A stretch of DNA of 64,000 bases from an uncultured Lachnospiraceae bacterium. Its GTDB lineage: Bacteria; Bacillota; Clostridia; Lachnospirales; Lachnospiraceae. The stretch's first letter is position 1. Each line of letters opens with the position of its first letter. Below, in pieces: positions 16,786 through 25,589 of the stretch. The notes below the pieces were generated by a model. That model made no database searches, had not been told where the DNA came from, and saw only the letters and a list, made by a program, of their open reading frames with translations. The stretch is from positions 263,234 to 327,233 of the forward strand of contig CAJTUB010000006.1 of NCBI GenBank assembly GCA_910579465.1. The letters run 5' to 3'. Both the position numbers and the translations under genes were made by a program.

Positions 16786-18215
16786 TACGCCTTCCCCCAG
16801 TAGACAAGCGCCTTTGCAGGCTTCCCGCAGCAGACGCAGGTCTTTGCGACCTCCTCCTGCGCAAACGGCATGCACCGGGAGGTGACGCCTGCCTTCTCCT
16901 TTAACGCCTCCTCGCAGGCAACGTCGCCGCACCACATTGCCTTGATAAAGCCGGACTTATGCTCCGCAATATCAAGCAGTTCTTCCATGCTGGCCGCGGT
17001 ATAGGTGTGCTGGTCGCGATGCTCCCTTGCGCGTTCCAGCATCTCCTTCTGCATCGCCGAAAGAAGCTCGCCTGTCTTTGCTGCCAGCCCGTTTAACGAT
17101 ACGGTTATCTTTTCACCGGTATCACGCCTTGCAATCACAGCCTGTCCCGCCGCAATGTCCTTCGGGCCGATTTCGATACGGAGCGGCACGCCGCGCATCT
17201 CATGCTCTGCAAACTTCCAGCCCGGAGAGCGGTCGGAATCGTCCACCTTGACGCGGAAGTCCTTTAACATAGCTCCCAGCTCATATGCCTTATCAAGCAC
17301 GCCCTCCTTGTCCTGGCGCACCGGAATCACCACCGCCTGCACCGGGGCAATCGCCGGAGGAAGCACCAGTCCGCTGTTGTCGCCGTGTACCATGATTACC
17401 GCGCCGATTAAGCGGGTCGTCATGCCCCATGAGGTCTGGTGTACATATTGCAGCTTATTCTCCTTATCCGTATACCGGATATCAAATGCCTTTGCAAAGC
17501 CGCTGCCGAAGTTATGGCTCGTGCCGGACTGCAGCGCCTTCCCGTCGTGCATCAGCGCCTCGATGGTGTAGGTCGCCTCGGCGCCCGCAAACTTTTCCTT
17601 GTCGGTCTTTCTGCCGCGCACCATCGGGATTGCAAGCACCTCCTCGCAGAAATCCGCATACAGATTCAGCATCTGGATGGTTCTCTCCTCTGCCTCCTCG
17701 GCAGTCGCGTGCGCGGTATGCCCTTCCTGCCATAAAAACTCCATGGAACGCAGGAACGGTCTGGTCGTCTTTTCCCAACGGACTACCGAGCACCACTGGT
17801 TATATACCTTCGGCAAGTCACGGTAAGAGCCGATAATCCTTGCATAAAAATCACAGAACAGCGTCTCGGAGGTCGGGCGCACGCACATGCGCTCCTGTAA
17901 CTGCTCCCCACCGCCGTGGGTCACCCATGCCACCTCCGGTGCAAAGCCCTCTACATGCTCCTTTTCCTTATTCAGCAAACTCTCCGGGATGAACATCGGC
18001 ATATAGACATTCTCCACGCCGGTTTCCTTAAAGCGGCGGTCTAACTCCTTCTGTATCAGCTCCCAGATGGCATAGCCTGCCGGGCGGATAATCATGCAGC
18101 CCTTGATTCCGGAATACTCCACTAACTCCGCCTTTTTCACGATATCCGTGTACCACTGTGCGAAATCCTCCTCCATCGAGGTAATCGCCTCTACCATTTT
18201 CTTGTCATTTGCCAT
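16782..18215 (-). CDS. proS: Prolyl-tRNA synthetase, short archaeal/eukaryotic type
   Basis: A 477-residue class II synthetase that charges tRNA-Pro. Motif 2 region is RPTSETLFCDFYARIIGSYRDLP..RWEKTTRPFLRSMEF, and the anticodon-binding domain begins near AVVIPVRQDKEG (around 295). It lacks the INS editing domain of the long bacterial type, and the C-terminus has a cysteine zinc cluster (CGDVACEEAL, TCVCCGKP). The type is common in Clostridia. ATG 18215 follows AGAGAGGA. A T-box leader with its own promoter controls it. The stop codon lies in the family-2 repeat. Confidence 0.97.
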   Translation of the reverse strand: MANDKKMVEAITSMEEDFAQWYTDIVKKAELVEYSGIKGCMIIRPAGYAIWELIQKELDRRFKETGVENVYMPMFIPESLLNKEKEHVEGFAPEVAWVTHGGGEQLQERMCVRPTSETLFCDFYARIIGSYRDLPKVYNQWCSVVRWEKTTRPFLRSMEFLWQEGHTAHATAEEAEERTIQMLNLYADFCEEVLAIPMVRGRKTDKEKFAGAEATYTIEALMHDGKALQSGTSHNFGSGFAKAFDIRYTDKENKLQYVHQTSWGMTTRLIGAVIMVHGDNSGLVLPPAIAPVQAVVIPVRQDKEGVLDKAYELGAMLKDFRVKVDDSDRSPGWKFAEHEMRGVPLRIEIGPKDIAAGQAVIARRDTGEKITVSLNGLAAKTGELLSAMQKEMLERAREHRDQHTYTAASMEELLDIAEHKSGFIKAMWCGDVACEEALKEKAGVTSRCMPFAQEEVAKTCVCCGKPAKALVYWGKAY

Positions 18216-18330
18216 ACGAAATCCTCTCTTTCTGCATTATAATCCGGGTCCACGGACACATTCCCGCGGAGCGGTTTACTTCGCCGGAATACACCTCCCT
18301 GCATGGACGCAGCAGGCTTTCCCGGGAAGC

Positions 18331-18617
18331 GAAAAAAGGTCCCTTCTACGGGAACCCGTAGAAGGGACCGAATCATCCGGCGGTACCACCCTTCTTAGCC
18401 GGTCTTAACCGGCTCTCTCTCTCGGCATCCTACCGTGTTCCTCCGATATCGCAGAGCCTGCGCCGCGCTCCTCACGCGGGACTCCGAGGCCGGTTCCATC
18501 CGCTTCTCCGGGAGGCTCTCAGCCTGCGGCAAAGCCGCATCCTCCTTCTCTGTAAAGACTGCCCTGATGTACTATTCCTCTTCCTCGTCACGTTATTCCG
18601 GCAAAACCGGAAAGCTT
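18331..18617 (-). promoter_or_regulatory. T-box leader controlling proS
   Basis: Minus-strand RNA carries the T-box motif AAGGGTGGTACCGCC (near 18394-18378), then a terminator stem (18369-18338) with a T6 tail. The UGGU bulge matches the ACCA end of tRNA-Pro, which has A73. Stem I elements GAGGAAGAGGAATAGTA and CTGAGAGCCTCC are present. A CCG triplet after GGATGGAA near 18500 is a plausible proline specifier. Uncharged tRNA-Pro should favour the antiterminator and raise proS expression. Confidence 0.9.
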
Positions 18618-18623
18618 ATGTGT

Positions 18624-18652
18624 ATCATAACCGAAAAAGGCGCATTTGTCAA
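18624..18652 (-). promoter_or_regulatory. Sigma-A promoter of the proS T-box transcript
   Basis: On the minus strand TTGACA (18652-18647), 17-bp spacer, TATGAT (18629-18624). Confidence 0.85.
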
Positions 18653-18663
18653 TCAGAACTTAA

Positions 18664-18756
18664 CTTGGATTTCCGCATTTTTCCGGCTCCTTTCTGCTCC
18701 GGTCACGGTCGTCCTGCGGAATTTTTTAAGGTGGCTCAAAAAATGCAAAAACTCAG
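18664..18756. repeat. Short element with family-1-like ends
   Basis: Left end CTTGGATTTCCGCATTTTT, right end the imperfect inverse AAAAAATGCAAAAACTCAG. No 117-bp core. It sits between the divergent proS and GGDEF promoters. Imperfect ends make this a weaker family member. Confidence 0.5.
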
Positions 18757-18778
18757 GGAACTTAAAGTATATATCTAA

Positions 18779-18807
18779 TTGACTAATAAAGGAAATCGTG
18801 ATATAAT
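18779..18807 (+). promoter_or_regulatory. Sigma-A promoter of the GGDEF gene
   Basis: TTGACT (18779-18784), 17-bp spacer, TATAAT (18802-18807). A leader of about 180 nt follows. It ends in a possible hairpin ACGTC..GACGTTTTTT near 18928-18966 that could act as a terminator. No known riboswitch recognised. Confidence 0.75.
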
Positions 18808-18996
18808 TATTGTGAAAAAAATATCAGAAAATACTTGACAGTTATGGGTGGCTGCAATAGAACCTTTACAGCGCAGGCTGTCGTTTTGTCGTTACAAAAG
18901 TAACTATTTTATCTGATTACGTCTCTGGATACCTGTCTGGGAAAGGACGTTTTTTGATTAGAATAATAATGAAACGAAATTTAGGAGGGTGATATT

Positions 18997-20292
18997 TTGA
19001 AAAAAGAACTGATGGAGCTGGCATTCAAATTAATACTGAAAAACTCAAATGATATGATTTTTTTAAAGGATACTAATTTAGTATATCAGGCAGTTTCTAT
19101 GCCATTTGTAAAAATGGCAGGTAAAGCATCTGCGGATGAAATCATAGGTCATACAGACAGCGAAATCTTTTCGGGGCAGCAGCTTGCAAAGCGTTATGAA
19201 ACAGATGACCAAAAAATTTTAACTACCCGGAAAGATTTATTTCATTATGTAGAGCCAATTACGGACGACAACGGACATCCCAGGTATGGCTCAACCTCAA
19301 AGTACCTGGTACGAAATGAACAAGATGAAATTATTGGTATTTTGGGAATTACAAAAGATATTACAACGGAATATCTTGCCCGTCAGCGTTACCAGCAGGA
19401 GTTCAGATACCTGTTTGATTTACCGGAAGATACCTATGCTGTCTGCTACATTGATGTAGATGATTGGCGTATTATTAAGCAAAGACGCCAGAATATCGCA
19501 GAGGGCACCTTACAGGCGTGCCAGACTGTAGAAGAAATATGCCGCTACGCCGTGGATTCTATCGTAGACCAGAAAAATGAAGCTGTAGACTTCTATCATA
19601 ATTTTGTACCTGCTAAGCTGAGGGATATCTATGCAAGCGGCAGAAGCAGCCTGTCATATGAATATGAACGCGGGCTATCAGACGGCTCCACAAGATGGGT
19701 ACACAATGAGGTGCATTTCTTGACGGATGTGGACAGCGGCCATTTGTGTGTAATGCTTTCCGTAAAAGATATCAATGAAAGTAAACAGGAAGAACAGAAA
19801 ATTATAAATGCCGCAAAATTAGACCAGATGACAAAGGTATTAAACCGGGAAACCGCAATGGAAGCAATCAAACAGGTTCTTCAGCACGAAAGTGACCAGC
19901 TGCATGTTCTATTTATGCTGGATGTTGATAACTTTAAAGCATTAAACGATACCTTCGGACATCAGGCAGGCGATGAGTTTTTAATTAAGCTGGCAGGCGA
20001 ATTGAAAAATTCCTTCCGGGACAGCGATATCGTAGGACGAATCGGCGGAGATGAGTTTTTTATATTTCTGCGCAATGTAATGGAAATCAATCAAATAGAG
20101 AAAAAAGCACAGGATATCCTCCGTATCGTATCCGACGTTGCAAAAAACTTACAGGTGAAATTAAGTGGAAGTGTCGGAATCAGCCTTTATCCGGGGAACG
20201 GAAGAACATTAGAGGCGCTCTATGCGAAAGCAGATGAAGCATTATACAAGGCAAAGCACTCCGGCAAAAATCAATACATATTTTCCGAATAA
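18997..20292 (+). CDS. PAS-GGDEF diguanylate cyclase
   Basis: A 431-residue predicted cytoplasmic signalling enzyme without membrane segments. A PAS domain covers about residues 10-125 (LKNSNDMIFLKDTNLVYQ, GILGITKDITTEY), a second less clear sensory stretch 140-260, and a GGDEF domain 270-431 with DVDNFKALNDTFGHQAGDEF and the active motif RIGGDEFF. RDSD five residues before GGDEF is a product-inhibition I-site, so it should make c-di-GMP and be feedback limited. The start codon is TTG at 18997, set by AGGAGGGT at 18983-18990. Base composition is visibly more A+T rich than its neighbours. Confidence 0.93.
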   Translation: MKKELMELAFKLILKNSNDMIFLKDTNLVYQAVSMPFVKMAGKASADEIIGHTDSEIFSGQQLAKRYETDDQKILTTRKDLFHYVEPITDDNGHPRYGSTSKYLVRNEQDEIIGILGITKDITTEYLARQRYQQEFRYLFDLPEDTYAVCYIDVDDWRIIKQRRQNIAEGTLQACQTVEEICRYAVDSIVDQKNEAVDFYHNFVPAKLRDIYASGRSSLSYEYERGLSDGSTRWVHNEVHFLTDVDSGHLCVMLSVKDINESKQEEQKIINAAKLDQMTKVLNRETAMEAIKQVLQHESDQLHVLFMLDVDNFKALNDTFGHQAGDEFLIKLAGELKNSFRDSDIVGRIGGDEFFIFLRNVMEINQIEKKAQDILRIVSDVAKNLQVKLSGSVGISLYPGNGRTLEALYAKADEALYKAKHSGKNQYIFSE

Positions 20293-20346
20293 AAATAAGG
20301 CGGCGAATCCTTTGACAGTACATCAGAGCCATTTGCCGCTTGCAAG

Positions 20347-20381
20347 AAGGGGGCTGCGCTTTCTATCTGCACAGCCCCCTT
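20347..20381. terminator. Bidirectional hairpin between convergent genes
   Basis: AAGGGGGCTG / CAGCCCCCTT, 10-bp stem. It lies between the GGDEF gene (+) and the CDF gene (-). Nearly the same hairpin with surrounding bases (GCCGCTT..AAG before it) recurs at 45276-45307. Confidence 0.65.
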
Positions 20382-20390
20382 CACTCCTCC

Positions 20391-21569
20391 TTATTTTGCC
20401 ACAGCGGCATAGCTATGGTCAACCGTGATAACACAGTAATAGTCCGGATAGGTTTCCTTTACCAGCTCCCCGATTGCCTCCTTGATTTCCGTATCGCTTT
20501 CTTTCAAGCCACGCGGCACAAGGCAGTCAAAAATCAGATTCGAATGCGTGGTTCCCTGCACAAAACGCAGGTCATGGATGGTCAGTTCCGGATTCACCTT
20601 CTTTACCTCCGACGAAAGCCATCTTCGCAAATCCCCTACCGCAGCATCCTTTGTAATAATCGGGTCCATATGCACCACAAGGTGAAGGTTCATCTCTTCA
20701 TATAAATCACGTTCTATGTTATCTATCACATCGTGGCTTTTTATCACATCTTCCTCTGCCGCGACTTCCACATGTACACTTGCAAACTGCCGCCCCGGGC
20801 CATAATCATGTATCATCAAATCATGTGTGCCAAGCACCCCGGGATATTCCATGATTTTCTGCTGTATTGCCTCCACCTCTCCGGCGTCCGGCGCTTTTCC
20901 GAGCAGCGGGTCCAGCGTATCGCGGATGAGCCCTACGCCGCTGTATAAAATGAACAACGCCACCAGAACCCCCATATACCCGTCCAGTTCAATCTCCGTC
21001 ATGTAGGACAAGACCGCTGCAAGCAGCACGGCTGAGGTCGATATGACATCGTTACGGCTGTCCGCCGCGGTCGTAAGCAGGGTCTGGGAATGAATCTTCT
21101 TTCCGAGGTTCCGGTTAAAAAATGCGAGCCAGAGCTTTACCAGAATCGCCGCCACCAGCACAAGCACCGAAACGACACCAAACTCCACCGGCTCCGGATG
21201 CAGCACCTTATGGACACTGCCCTTCAGCAGCTCTACCCCGATTACCAGAATCATCACCGACACCGTAAGCCCCGCCAGATACTCATACCTTGCATGTCCG
21301 TAAGGATGCTCCTCATCTGCAGGGCGGCTTGCCATTTTAAACCCGAACAGACTGATAAGCCCTGACGACGCATCCGAAAGATTATTGACCGCATCCGCCG
21401 TAATCGCCACAGAGGCACTCAGCGTACCAAGCAAAAACTTTACGCCAAACAAAATCAGATTACAAAAAATTCCTACTGCTCCGGAAAGCTTCCCGTAAGC
21501 AGCACGCACCTCGGGCTTCTGTACCGCCTCATGGTCCTTAACAAATCGTTTTACAAGAAATCCTGTCAT
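20391..21569 (-). CDS. Cation diffusion facilitator (CDF) metal exporter
   Basis: A 392-residue inner-membrane H+/divalent-metal antiporter. Six helices occupy residues 25-215; metal-site motifs are ITADAVNNLSDASS (helix 2), HPYGHARYEYLAG and TTAADSRNDVISTSAVL (helix 5). The cytoplasmic C-terminus (225-390) is the dimerising metal-sensing domain with VHVEVAAEEDVIKSHDV and HLVVHMDP. Probable substrates are Zn, Fe or Mn; the D/N-containing sites (NNLSD, DSRND) could indicate a manganese or iron type rather than zinc (inference). Single gene. Confidence 0.93.
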   Translation of the reverse strand: MTGFLVKRFVKDHEAVQKPEVRAAYGKLSGAVGIFCNLILFGVKFLLGTLSASVAITADAVNNLSDASSGLISLFGFKMASRPADEEHPYGHARYEYLAGLTVSVMILVIGVELLKGSVHKVLHPEPVEFGVVSVLVLVAAILVKLWLAFFNRNLGKKIHSQTLLTTAADSRNDVISTSAVLLAAVLSYMTEIELDGYMGVLVALFILYSGVGLIRDTLDPLLGKAPDAGEVEAIQQKIMEYPGVLGTHDLMIHDYGPGRQFASVHVEVAAEEDVIKSHDVIDNIERDLYEEMNLHLVVHMDPIITKDAAVGDLRRWLSSEVKKVNPELTIHDLRFVQGTTHSNLIFDCLVPRGLKESDTEIKEAIGELVKETYPDYYCVITVDHSYAAVAK

Positions 21570-21634
21570 ACTATTCTCCTTCCGCTCCCCGCAGAACGTT
21601 TTTAAGCATTCGCAGCCTTACGCCGTTGCTTCCT

Positions 21635-22663
21635 TTACAGCATCGAACGAATCAGCACCAGACCGAACGGCCCGAGTACCACCCCCAGAATCCCGAACAG
21701 CTCCACGCCGATATAAACCGCCATCAGCGTATATAACGGCGGAATGCCAATCCGGCTGCCAAGCAGCTTCGGCTCTAAGCCTTCCCGCACAAACAGACAG
21801 CAAAGGTACGCAACAATAAGCACTCCCATTTGCAGGTACTGTCCCTTTAAAAGACAAATCACCGCCCACGGCATCAGCACAAGCCCGGAGCCAAGTACCG
21901 GGAAAGCATCCAGCACTGCCACGCCGATTCCCAGAAGAAATGCGTATTCCCTCTTTACAAAAAGAAATGCAACGGTGCAGATTATTGTCACAAGAAGAAT
22001 CAGGATGCACTGTGTTTTCAGATACGCTACCCCGGCAGAAGAAAGCCGTCCGAGAATCTTCTGTACCTCCTTGTAAAACGCACTGTTCTGATACGCCTTC
22101 GCATACTTCTCCTTGTCACTGAGCAGCAGCACGGTCGCTACAAATGTAATAATGCAGCCTGCAACACCGCAGGCAATCGCACGCAGTATCACAAGGGACT
22201 GCTTTGACACCTCCGGCAGTACCTTCTGGTTAACATTTTCACCAATACGGGAAAGCCCTGTTTGCAGCAACTCTCCCATCGTTCCCTGCTCCAGCGAAAA
22301 CCACCCGTCAGCACACCGGCACAGCCGGTCTGCTGCGCTAAGAAAAGAATCCCGGTAGCCCGCATAGTTTTCTATAAACAAAACAACCTGCCGCAGCAAC
22401 AGCTTTCCAAGAAAAAACACTCCTGTGCCAACTGTGGCAAGCAGCAAAAGCAACGTCACCGTACCTCCGACACTCATCGGAATACGACACCTCCGCCGCA
22501 GAAACAACGCCACGGGACGCACTATCCCTGCCAGCAGGTATGCTGCAACAAAGGGCGCGAACAGCGGCAGGGCATAGCGGAATGCCAGATAGACTCCTGC
22601 CACGACCCCTGCAGCTTTATATAGACGTACATACCGCTCCTGAAAAAACACCGATTTTTCCAT
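21635..22663 (-). CDS. AI-2E family transporter (YtvI-like)
   Basis: A 342-residue membrane protein with about eight helices. The family ending EGLEPKLLGSRIGIPPLYTLMAV, then GVELFGILGVVLGPFGLVL, is strong. In sporulating Firmicutes the closest group is YtvI, sometimes annotated as a sporulation integral membrane protein; other members export AI-2 or act as Na+/H+ antiporters, so the substrate is not assigned. The start at 22663 (MEKSVFFQERY) fits the family. Single gene, 65 bp before the CDF start. Confidence 0.87.
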   Translation of the reverse strand: MEKSVFFQERYVRLYKAAGVVAGVYLAFRYALPLFAPFVAAYLLAGIVRPVALFLRRRCRIPMSVGGTVTLLLLLATVGTGVFFLGKLLLRQVVLFIENYAGYRDSFLSAADRLCRCADGWFSLEQGTMGELLQTGLSRIGENVNQKVLPEVSKQSLVILRAIACGVAGCIITFVATVLLLSDKEKYAKAYQNSAFYKEVQKILGRLSSAGVAYLKTQCILILLVTIICTVAFLFVKREYAFLLGIGVAVLDAFPVLGSGLVLMPWAVICLLKGQYLQMGVLIVAYLCCLFVREGLEPKLLGSRIGIPPLYTLMAVYIGVELFGILGVVLGPFGLVLIRSML

Positions 22664-22777
22664 ACCGCCACACTCCTGTCTGTCCCAATTTCTTGGTCTC
22701 AGTATGTCCCGGCGTATTTTACGGTATGTTATTACATTACTGACAGCCGTGCCAGTTATTGCAATTCAATTTGATTT

Positions 22778-23470
22778 CTATAATTCAATTACAAGAAACT
22801 CGGTCCCGCAGATGGTCTGCATGCTTACCCTGCCCTCTGCACGCTCCTTTGCAAAGTCCTCTGCCGGGCGGTTTTTGTCTAAAATCAACTTCGTTCCGGC
22901 CTTTTCTCCTCTTGCTCTTTTTTCTTCATAGGCTGCCGCTTCCTTGGTCAGAATCTCTGCCAGAAGCGCAGGCGCACAATCGCTGGAGTCCAGTACAAGA
23001 TTATAATTTGCATAATTGAAATATTCAATTCCATAAAGCTCCTTATACCGGCGGTCCTCTGTCGCTGCACGCTCCTTTAAGCTTTCCTTGCACTCTTCTA
23101 AGGAAGCATAGGTCTCTACCTCACCACGGCTTGCATCCGCCATCACGCGCGCCGCCGCCACGGAAAGACTGACCGACAAAAACACCTTAAAGGAGTCCTC
23201 CACAAAATTCCACGCAAGACGGGAGTCAAACAAAAGCTTCTTCTCCTTCTGCTCCCTGGAAATACGCGCAGTCGTATCGTCAATCATATGGTCATATTTA
23301 TGGTCCTTCTCCATCATTTTATTCATTTCCAAAACGCTGACGCCGTGTTCCGCGGCAATCTGACGTATCACCTTCCCGGTGGAAAAAATTTCATAACCAT
23401 ACTCTGCTTCTAAAATCTTTCCCAAGGTGGACTTCCCGCTCCCTAAGTTTCCGGTTAATGTAATATGCAT
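22778..23470 (-). CDS. Cytidylate-kinase-like P-loop protein
   Basis: A 230-residue nucleotide kinase-like protein. Walker A is TLTGNLGSGKSTLGKIL (residues 4-20), followed by STGKVIRQIAAEHGVSVLEMN as in the AAA/cytidylate kinase 2 family, and a lid-like segment RAATEDRRYKELYGIEY near 135. Residues 170-230 form a charged tail not seen in short CMP kinases. It may phosphorylate a nucleoside monophosphate, but the substrate is not certain and it is not the housekeeping Cmk by sequence feel. Single gene. Confidence 0.8.
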   Translation of the reverse strand: MHITLTGNLGSGKSTLGKILEAEYGYEIFSTGKVIRQIAAEHGVSVLEMNKMMEKDHKYDHMIDDTTARISREQKEKKLLFDSRLAWNFVEDSFKVFLSVSLSVAAARVMADASRGEVETYASLEECKESLKERAATEDRRYKELYGIEYFNYANYNLVLDSSDCAPALLAEILTKEAAAYEEKRARGEKAGTKLILDKNRPAEDFAKERAEGRVSMQTICGTEFLVIEL

Positions 23471-23541
23471 ACGCTTCCCGCCTTTCCTCCATAATATTGC
23501 TTCTCTTTCTATATTTTACTTCTTTTTTTCAAAAACTGCAA

Positions 23542-23579
23542 GAGGCAGGGTGCCATCCAGGGAAAATGGCCTCTGCCTC
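23542..23579 (-). terminator. Terminator of the small secreted protein gene
   Basis: GAGGCAG/CTGCCTC stem with an inner GCCAT/ATGGC stem; minus-strand tail TTGCAGTTTTTG. Confidence 0.75.
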
Positions 23580-23618
23580 CGCTTGCTCTATATTATAATC
23601 CTTCTGCTGCCTGCCCCA

Positions 23619-24041
23619 TTAATAGTTTTGAGAGATTATATCGGTATAGCTTTCCTTTGTTCCGTCTGCAAAGGTAATGTCTGCAGTCGCATAGACCGTA
23701 TACACATATCCCGCCTCTGCATTCATCGTCCCGCTGGCGATTACCGGCAATAGGGTGGAAGTATTCACGGCAGGCTTGCGCCTTATGAACTCTCCGTCAT
23801 ATGTCGTCTTTTCACAATTTACCCGCATTGTAGCAGAGGTAATCTTCTCCAAGGATTGAGCCCATGCAGAAAAATAAACTGTACCTCCTTCAATATACAG
23901 GTTTGCAATCACTTGCACCCTATTATCATACAGTGGCGACACTGTCTGCGCAGCTGCTGCCGCCGGCATCGCTCCGACTCCTCCCAGTGCCAGCGCTGCC
24001 GCTGCCACACATACCATCACCTTTTTCAAGCACTTCTTCAT
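23619..24041 (-). CDS. Small secreted protein of unknown function
   Basis: A 140-residue exported protein. The signal peptide (KKCLKKVMVCVAAAALALGG) is followed by AMPAAAAA and a likely signal peptidase I site near residue 31. The mature part is about 105 residues, beta-rich, with one cysteine and repeated Ala/Thr/Tyr segments (YVYTVYATADITFADG). I do not recognise the family. Similar short proteins in gut Firmicutes are often adhesin-like or bacteriocin-associated, but nothing here supports either. It has its own terminator. Confidence 0.7.
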   Translation of the reverse strand: MKKCLKKVMVCVAAAALALGGVGAMPAAAAAQTVSPLYDNRVQVIANLYIEGGTVYFSAWAQSLEKITSATMRVNCEKTTYDGEFIRRKPAVNTSTLLPVIASGTMNAEAGYVYTVYATADITFADGTKESYTDIISQNY

Positions 24042-24178
24042 GTTATCGCCTGCTTTCCTAATTAGTAACGGAATCCTGTCCTGCTTGTCCCTGTACTGGG
24101 CAAAACATACCGTCCTATATATATAACGAAATTCAGAGGCGATTCCTCACGTCATTTTACAAAAAATTTTAATTTTTT

Positions 24179-24973
24179 TTATTTTTCTTCCTTTTTCACG
24201 GTAACAGCGCGGTAAATTTCAAAAATATCGATGTCCTCGTCCGTCATCAGGCCCAGAGAAAGCTCACAATTGTTCTGCGTCCATAGCAACATACTGCCTT
24301 TCTGGTTTTCAAGCCCCACCGGCTGCGCCCAGACAATCTCCCGCCCGTCCTCGCAAACCATCGTAAACGTCATATGCTCATTGTCTATGGAGGTTGAAGT
24401 GGAAGAAACTCCTCCGCTCAGAGTTTTCCCGTTACGATAACGTACAGCAAAGGAGAGCGTTGTAGTCCTTTCCTCGTTCCGGTACACATAAACGCAAAAT
24501 CCGGGATATACCAGCCTGTCCTCCTCCGAAAGTCCTTCCGGAAGATACCCCAGCACAAACTCCTCCGGGCGCCTGGTATCCGTCTTTGCAAGCTCCTCTT
24601 CACCCATCGGATTATATACGATGCGTACATGATCCTCAAACCACTCCAGCGCATACTGGCCCGGAGAAGCGGCTACCTTGTCCGACGGCAGCATCGGAAA
24701 CGCGCCCGCTTTTGCAATTGCAAAGACAAACAGTGCCGCAACGGCAACCTTAAGCACTCCCTTCCAGAGCGCCTTCTTCCGTACACAGCTCCTCCTCCTT
24801 TGCTGCATGGCAAAGGTAACGCCGCTTAATGCTTCCATCTTGCGGTAAAACTCCCTTGAAACAGGAAAATGCTCTCCTGTCTGCGGCTCCGCCTCCTTTA
24901 ACATCTTGTCCCGGTACAGGCAGAGCGCCCCCTCTAATGCGATATCAAACTCCATTTCCCATTGTTTGTTCAT
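24179..24973 (-). CDS. Membrane-anchored anti-sigma-like protein (DUF4367-type)
   Basis: A 264-residue protein: cytoplasmic N-terminus of about 70 residues, one membrane helix near 73-90 (VAVAALFVFAIAKAG), and an outer domain ending with WTQNNCELSLGLMTDEDI, close to the DUF4367 pattern where a Trp-x-x-Asn/Asp motif is typical. Its gene overlaps the upstream ECF sigma gene by 29 bp, so it is very probably that factor's anti-sigma or sensor partner. The start at 24973 has AGGGAAGGGA before it. Last gene of a six-gene operon that begins at 29593. Confidence 0.75.
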   Translation of the reverse strand: MNKQWEMEFDIALEGALCLYRDKMLKEAEPQTGEHFPVSREFYRKMEALSGVTFAMQQRRRSCVRKKALWKGVLKVAVAALFVFAIAKAGAFPMLPSDKVAASPGQYALEWFEDHVRIVYNPMGEEELAKTDTRRPEEFVLGYLPEGLSEEDRLVYPGFCVYVYRNEERTTTLSFAVRYRNGKTLSGGVSSTSTSIDNEHMTFTMVCEDGREIVWAQPVGLENQKGSMLLWTQNNCELSLGLMTDEDIDIFEIYRAVTVKKEEK

Positions 24974-25562
24974 AATTATCCCTTCCCTTATTCTGATAAT
25001 TCCTCGGAAGACTATCTTTCATTTCTTCCGCAATACGCTTTTTCAATATTTCTTTTCCGCGAACCAGACGCATTTCTGCCACATGAACGCTGATTTCCAA
25101 AAACTCTGCAATGTCCCTTGCCTTCCAGCCATCTGCAATATGTAACACTAACGCGTCGCGGTAGCCCTTTGGCAACTCCTCCACAAGAGCAAGAATCCTT
25201 AACTCCGTCTCCTTCCGGATGTAATCCTTCTCCGGATTATTTTCATCCGGAAACTCCAGCGACTCCCCCTTCTTCCGCAGGGACTTCAGACGCCTCCCTT
25301 TTTTCCGCAGAAGGTCAATTGCTTTATTTTTTGTCATAACAATTAAAAGGGAATGCTCTCTTTTGCAGGCTCTCTTTGGAAACTTATCAATAATCTCAGT
25401 TACCTTAAAAAATACCTCCTGCACAATCTCCTCTGATTCCTCATAAGAGCCTGTAACAAGATACGCCTCCTTCAGCATACTCTGATAATACGTATGAAAC
25501 AGCCGTTCAAACTTATTTTTCTCCTCTTCCCCCTCCAGTACCAAAAGATATGCCGAAATCAT
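24945..25562 (-). CDS. ECF-type RNA polymerase sigma factor
   Basis: A 205-residue sigma factor. Region 2 is FERLFHTYYQSMLKEAYLVTGSYEESEEIVQEVFFKV (residues 18-54); region 4 is EELPKGYRDALVLHIADGWKARDIAEFLEISVHVAEMRLVRGKEILKKRI (about 133-183). A basic insert, RKKGRRLKSLRKKG, lies between. It should direct RNA polymerase to a small regulon under control of the overlapping membrane protein. It follows hflC by 27 bp with GGAGGAAG, so it is transcribed with hflK and hflC. The signal may be envelope stress (inference). Confidence 0.9.
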   Translation of the reverse strand: MISAYLLVLEGEEEKNKFERLFHTYYQSMLKEAYLVTGSYEESEEIVQEVFFKVTEIIDKFPKRACKREHSLLIVMTKNKAIDLLRKKGRRLKSLRKKGESLEFPDENNPEKDYIRKETELRILALVEELPKGYRDALVLHIADGWKARDIAEFLEISVHVAEMRLVRGKEILKKRIAEEMKDSLPRNYQNKGRDNYEQTMGNGV

Positions 25563-25589
25563 CCAGGGCTTCCTCCATTGTAGTCATTT

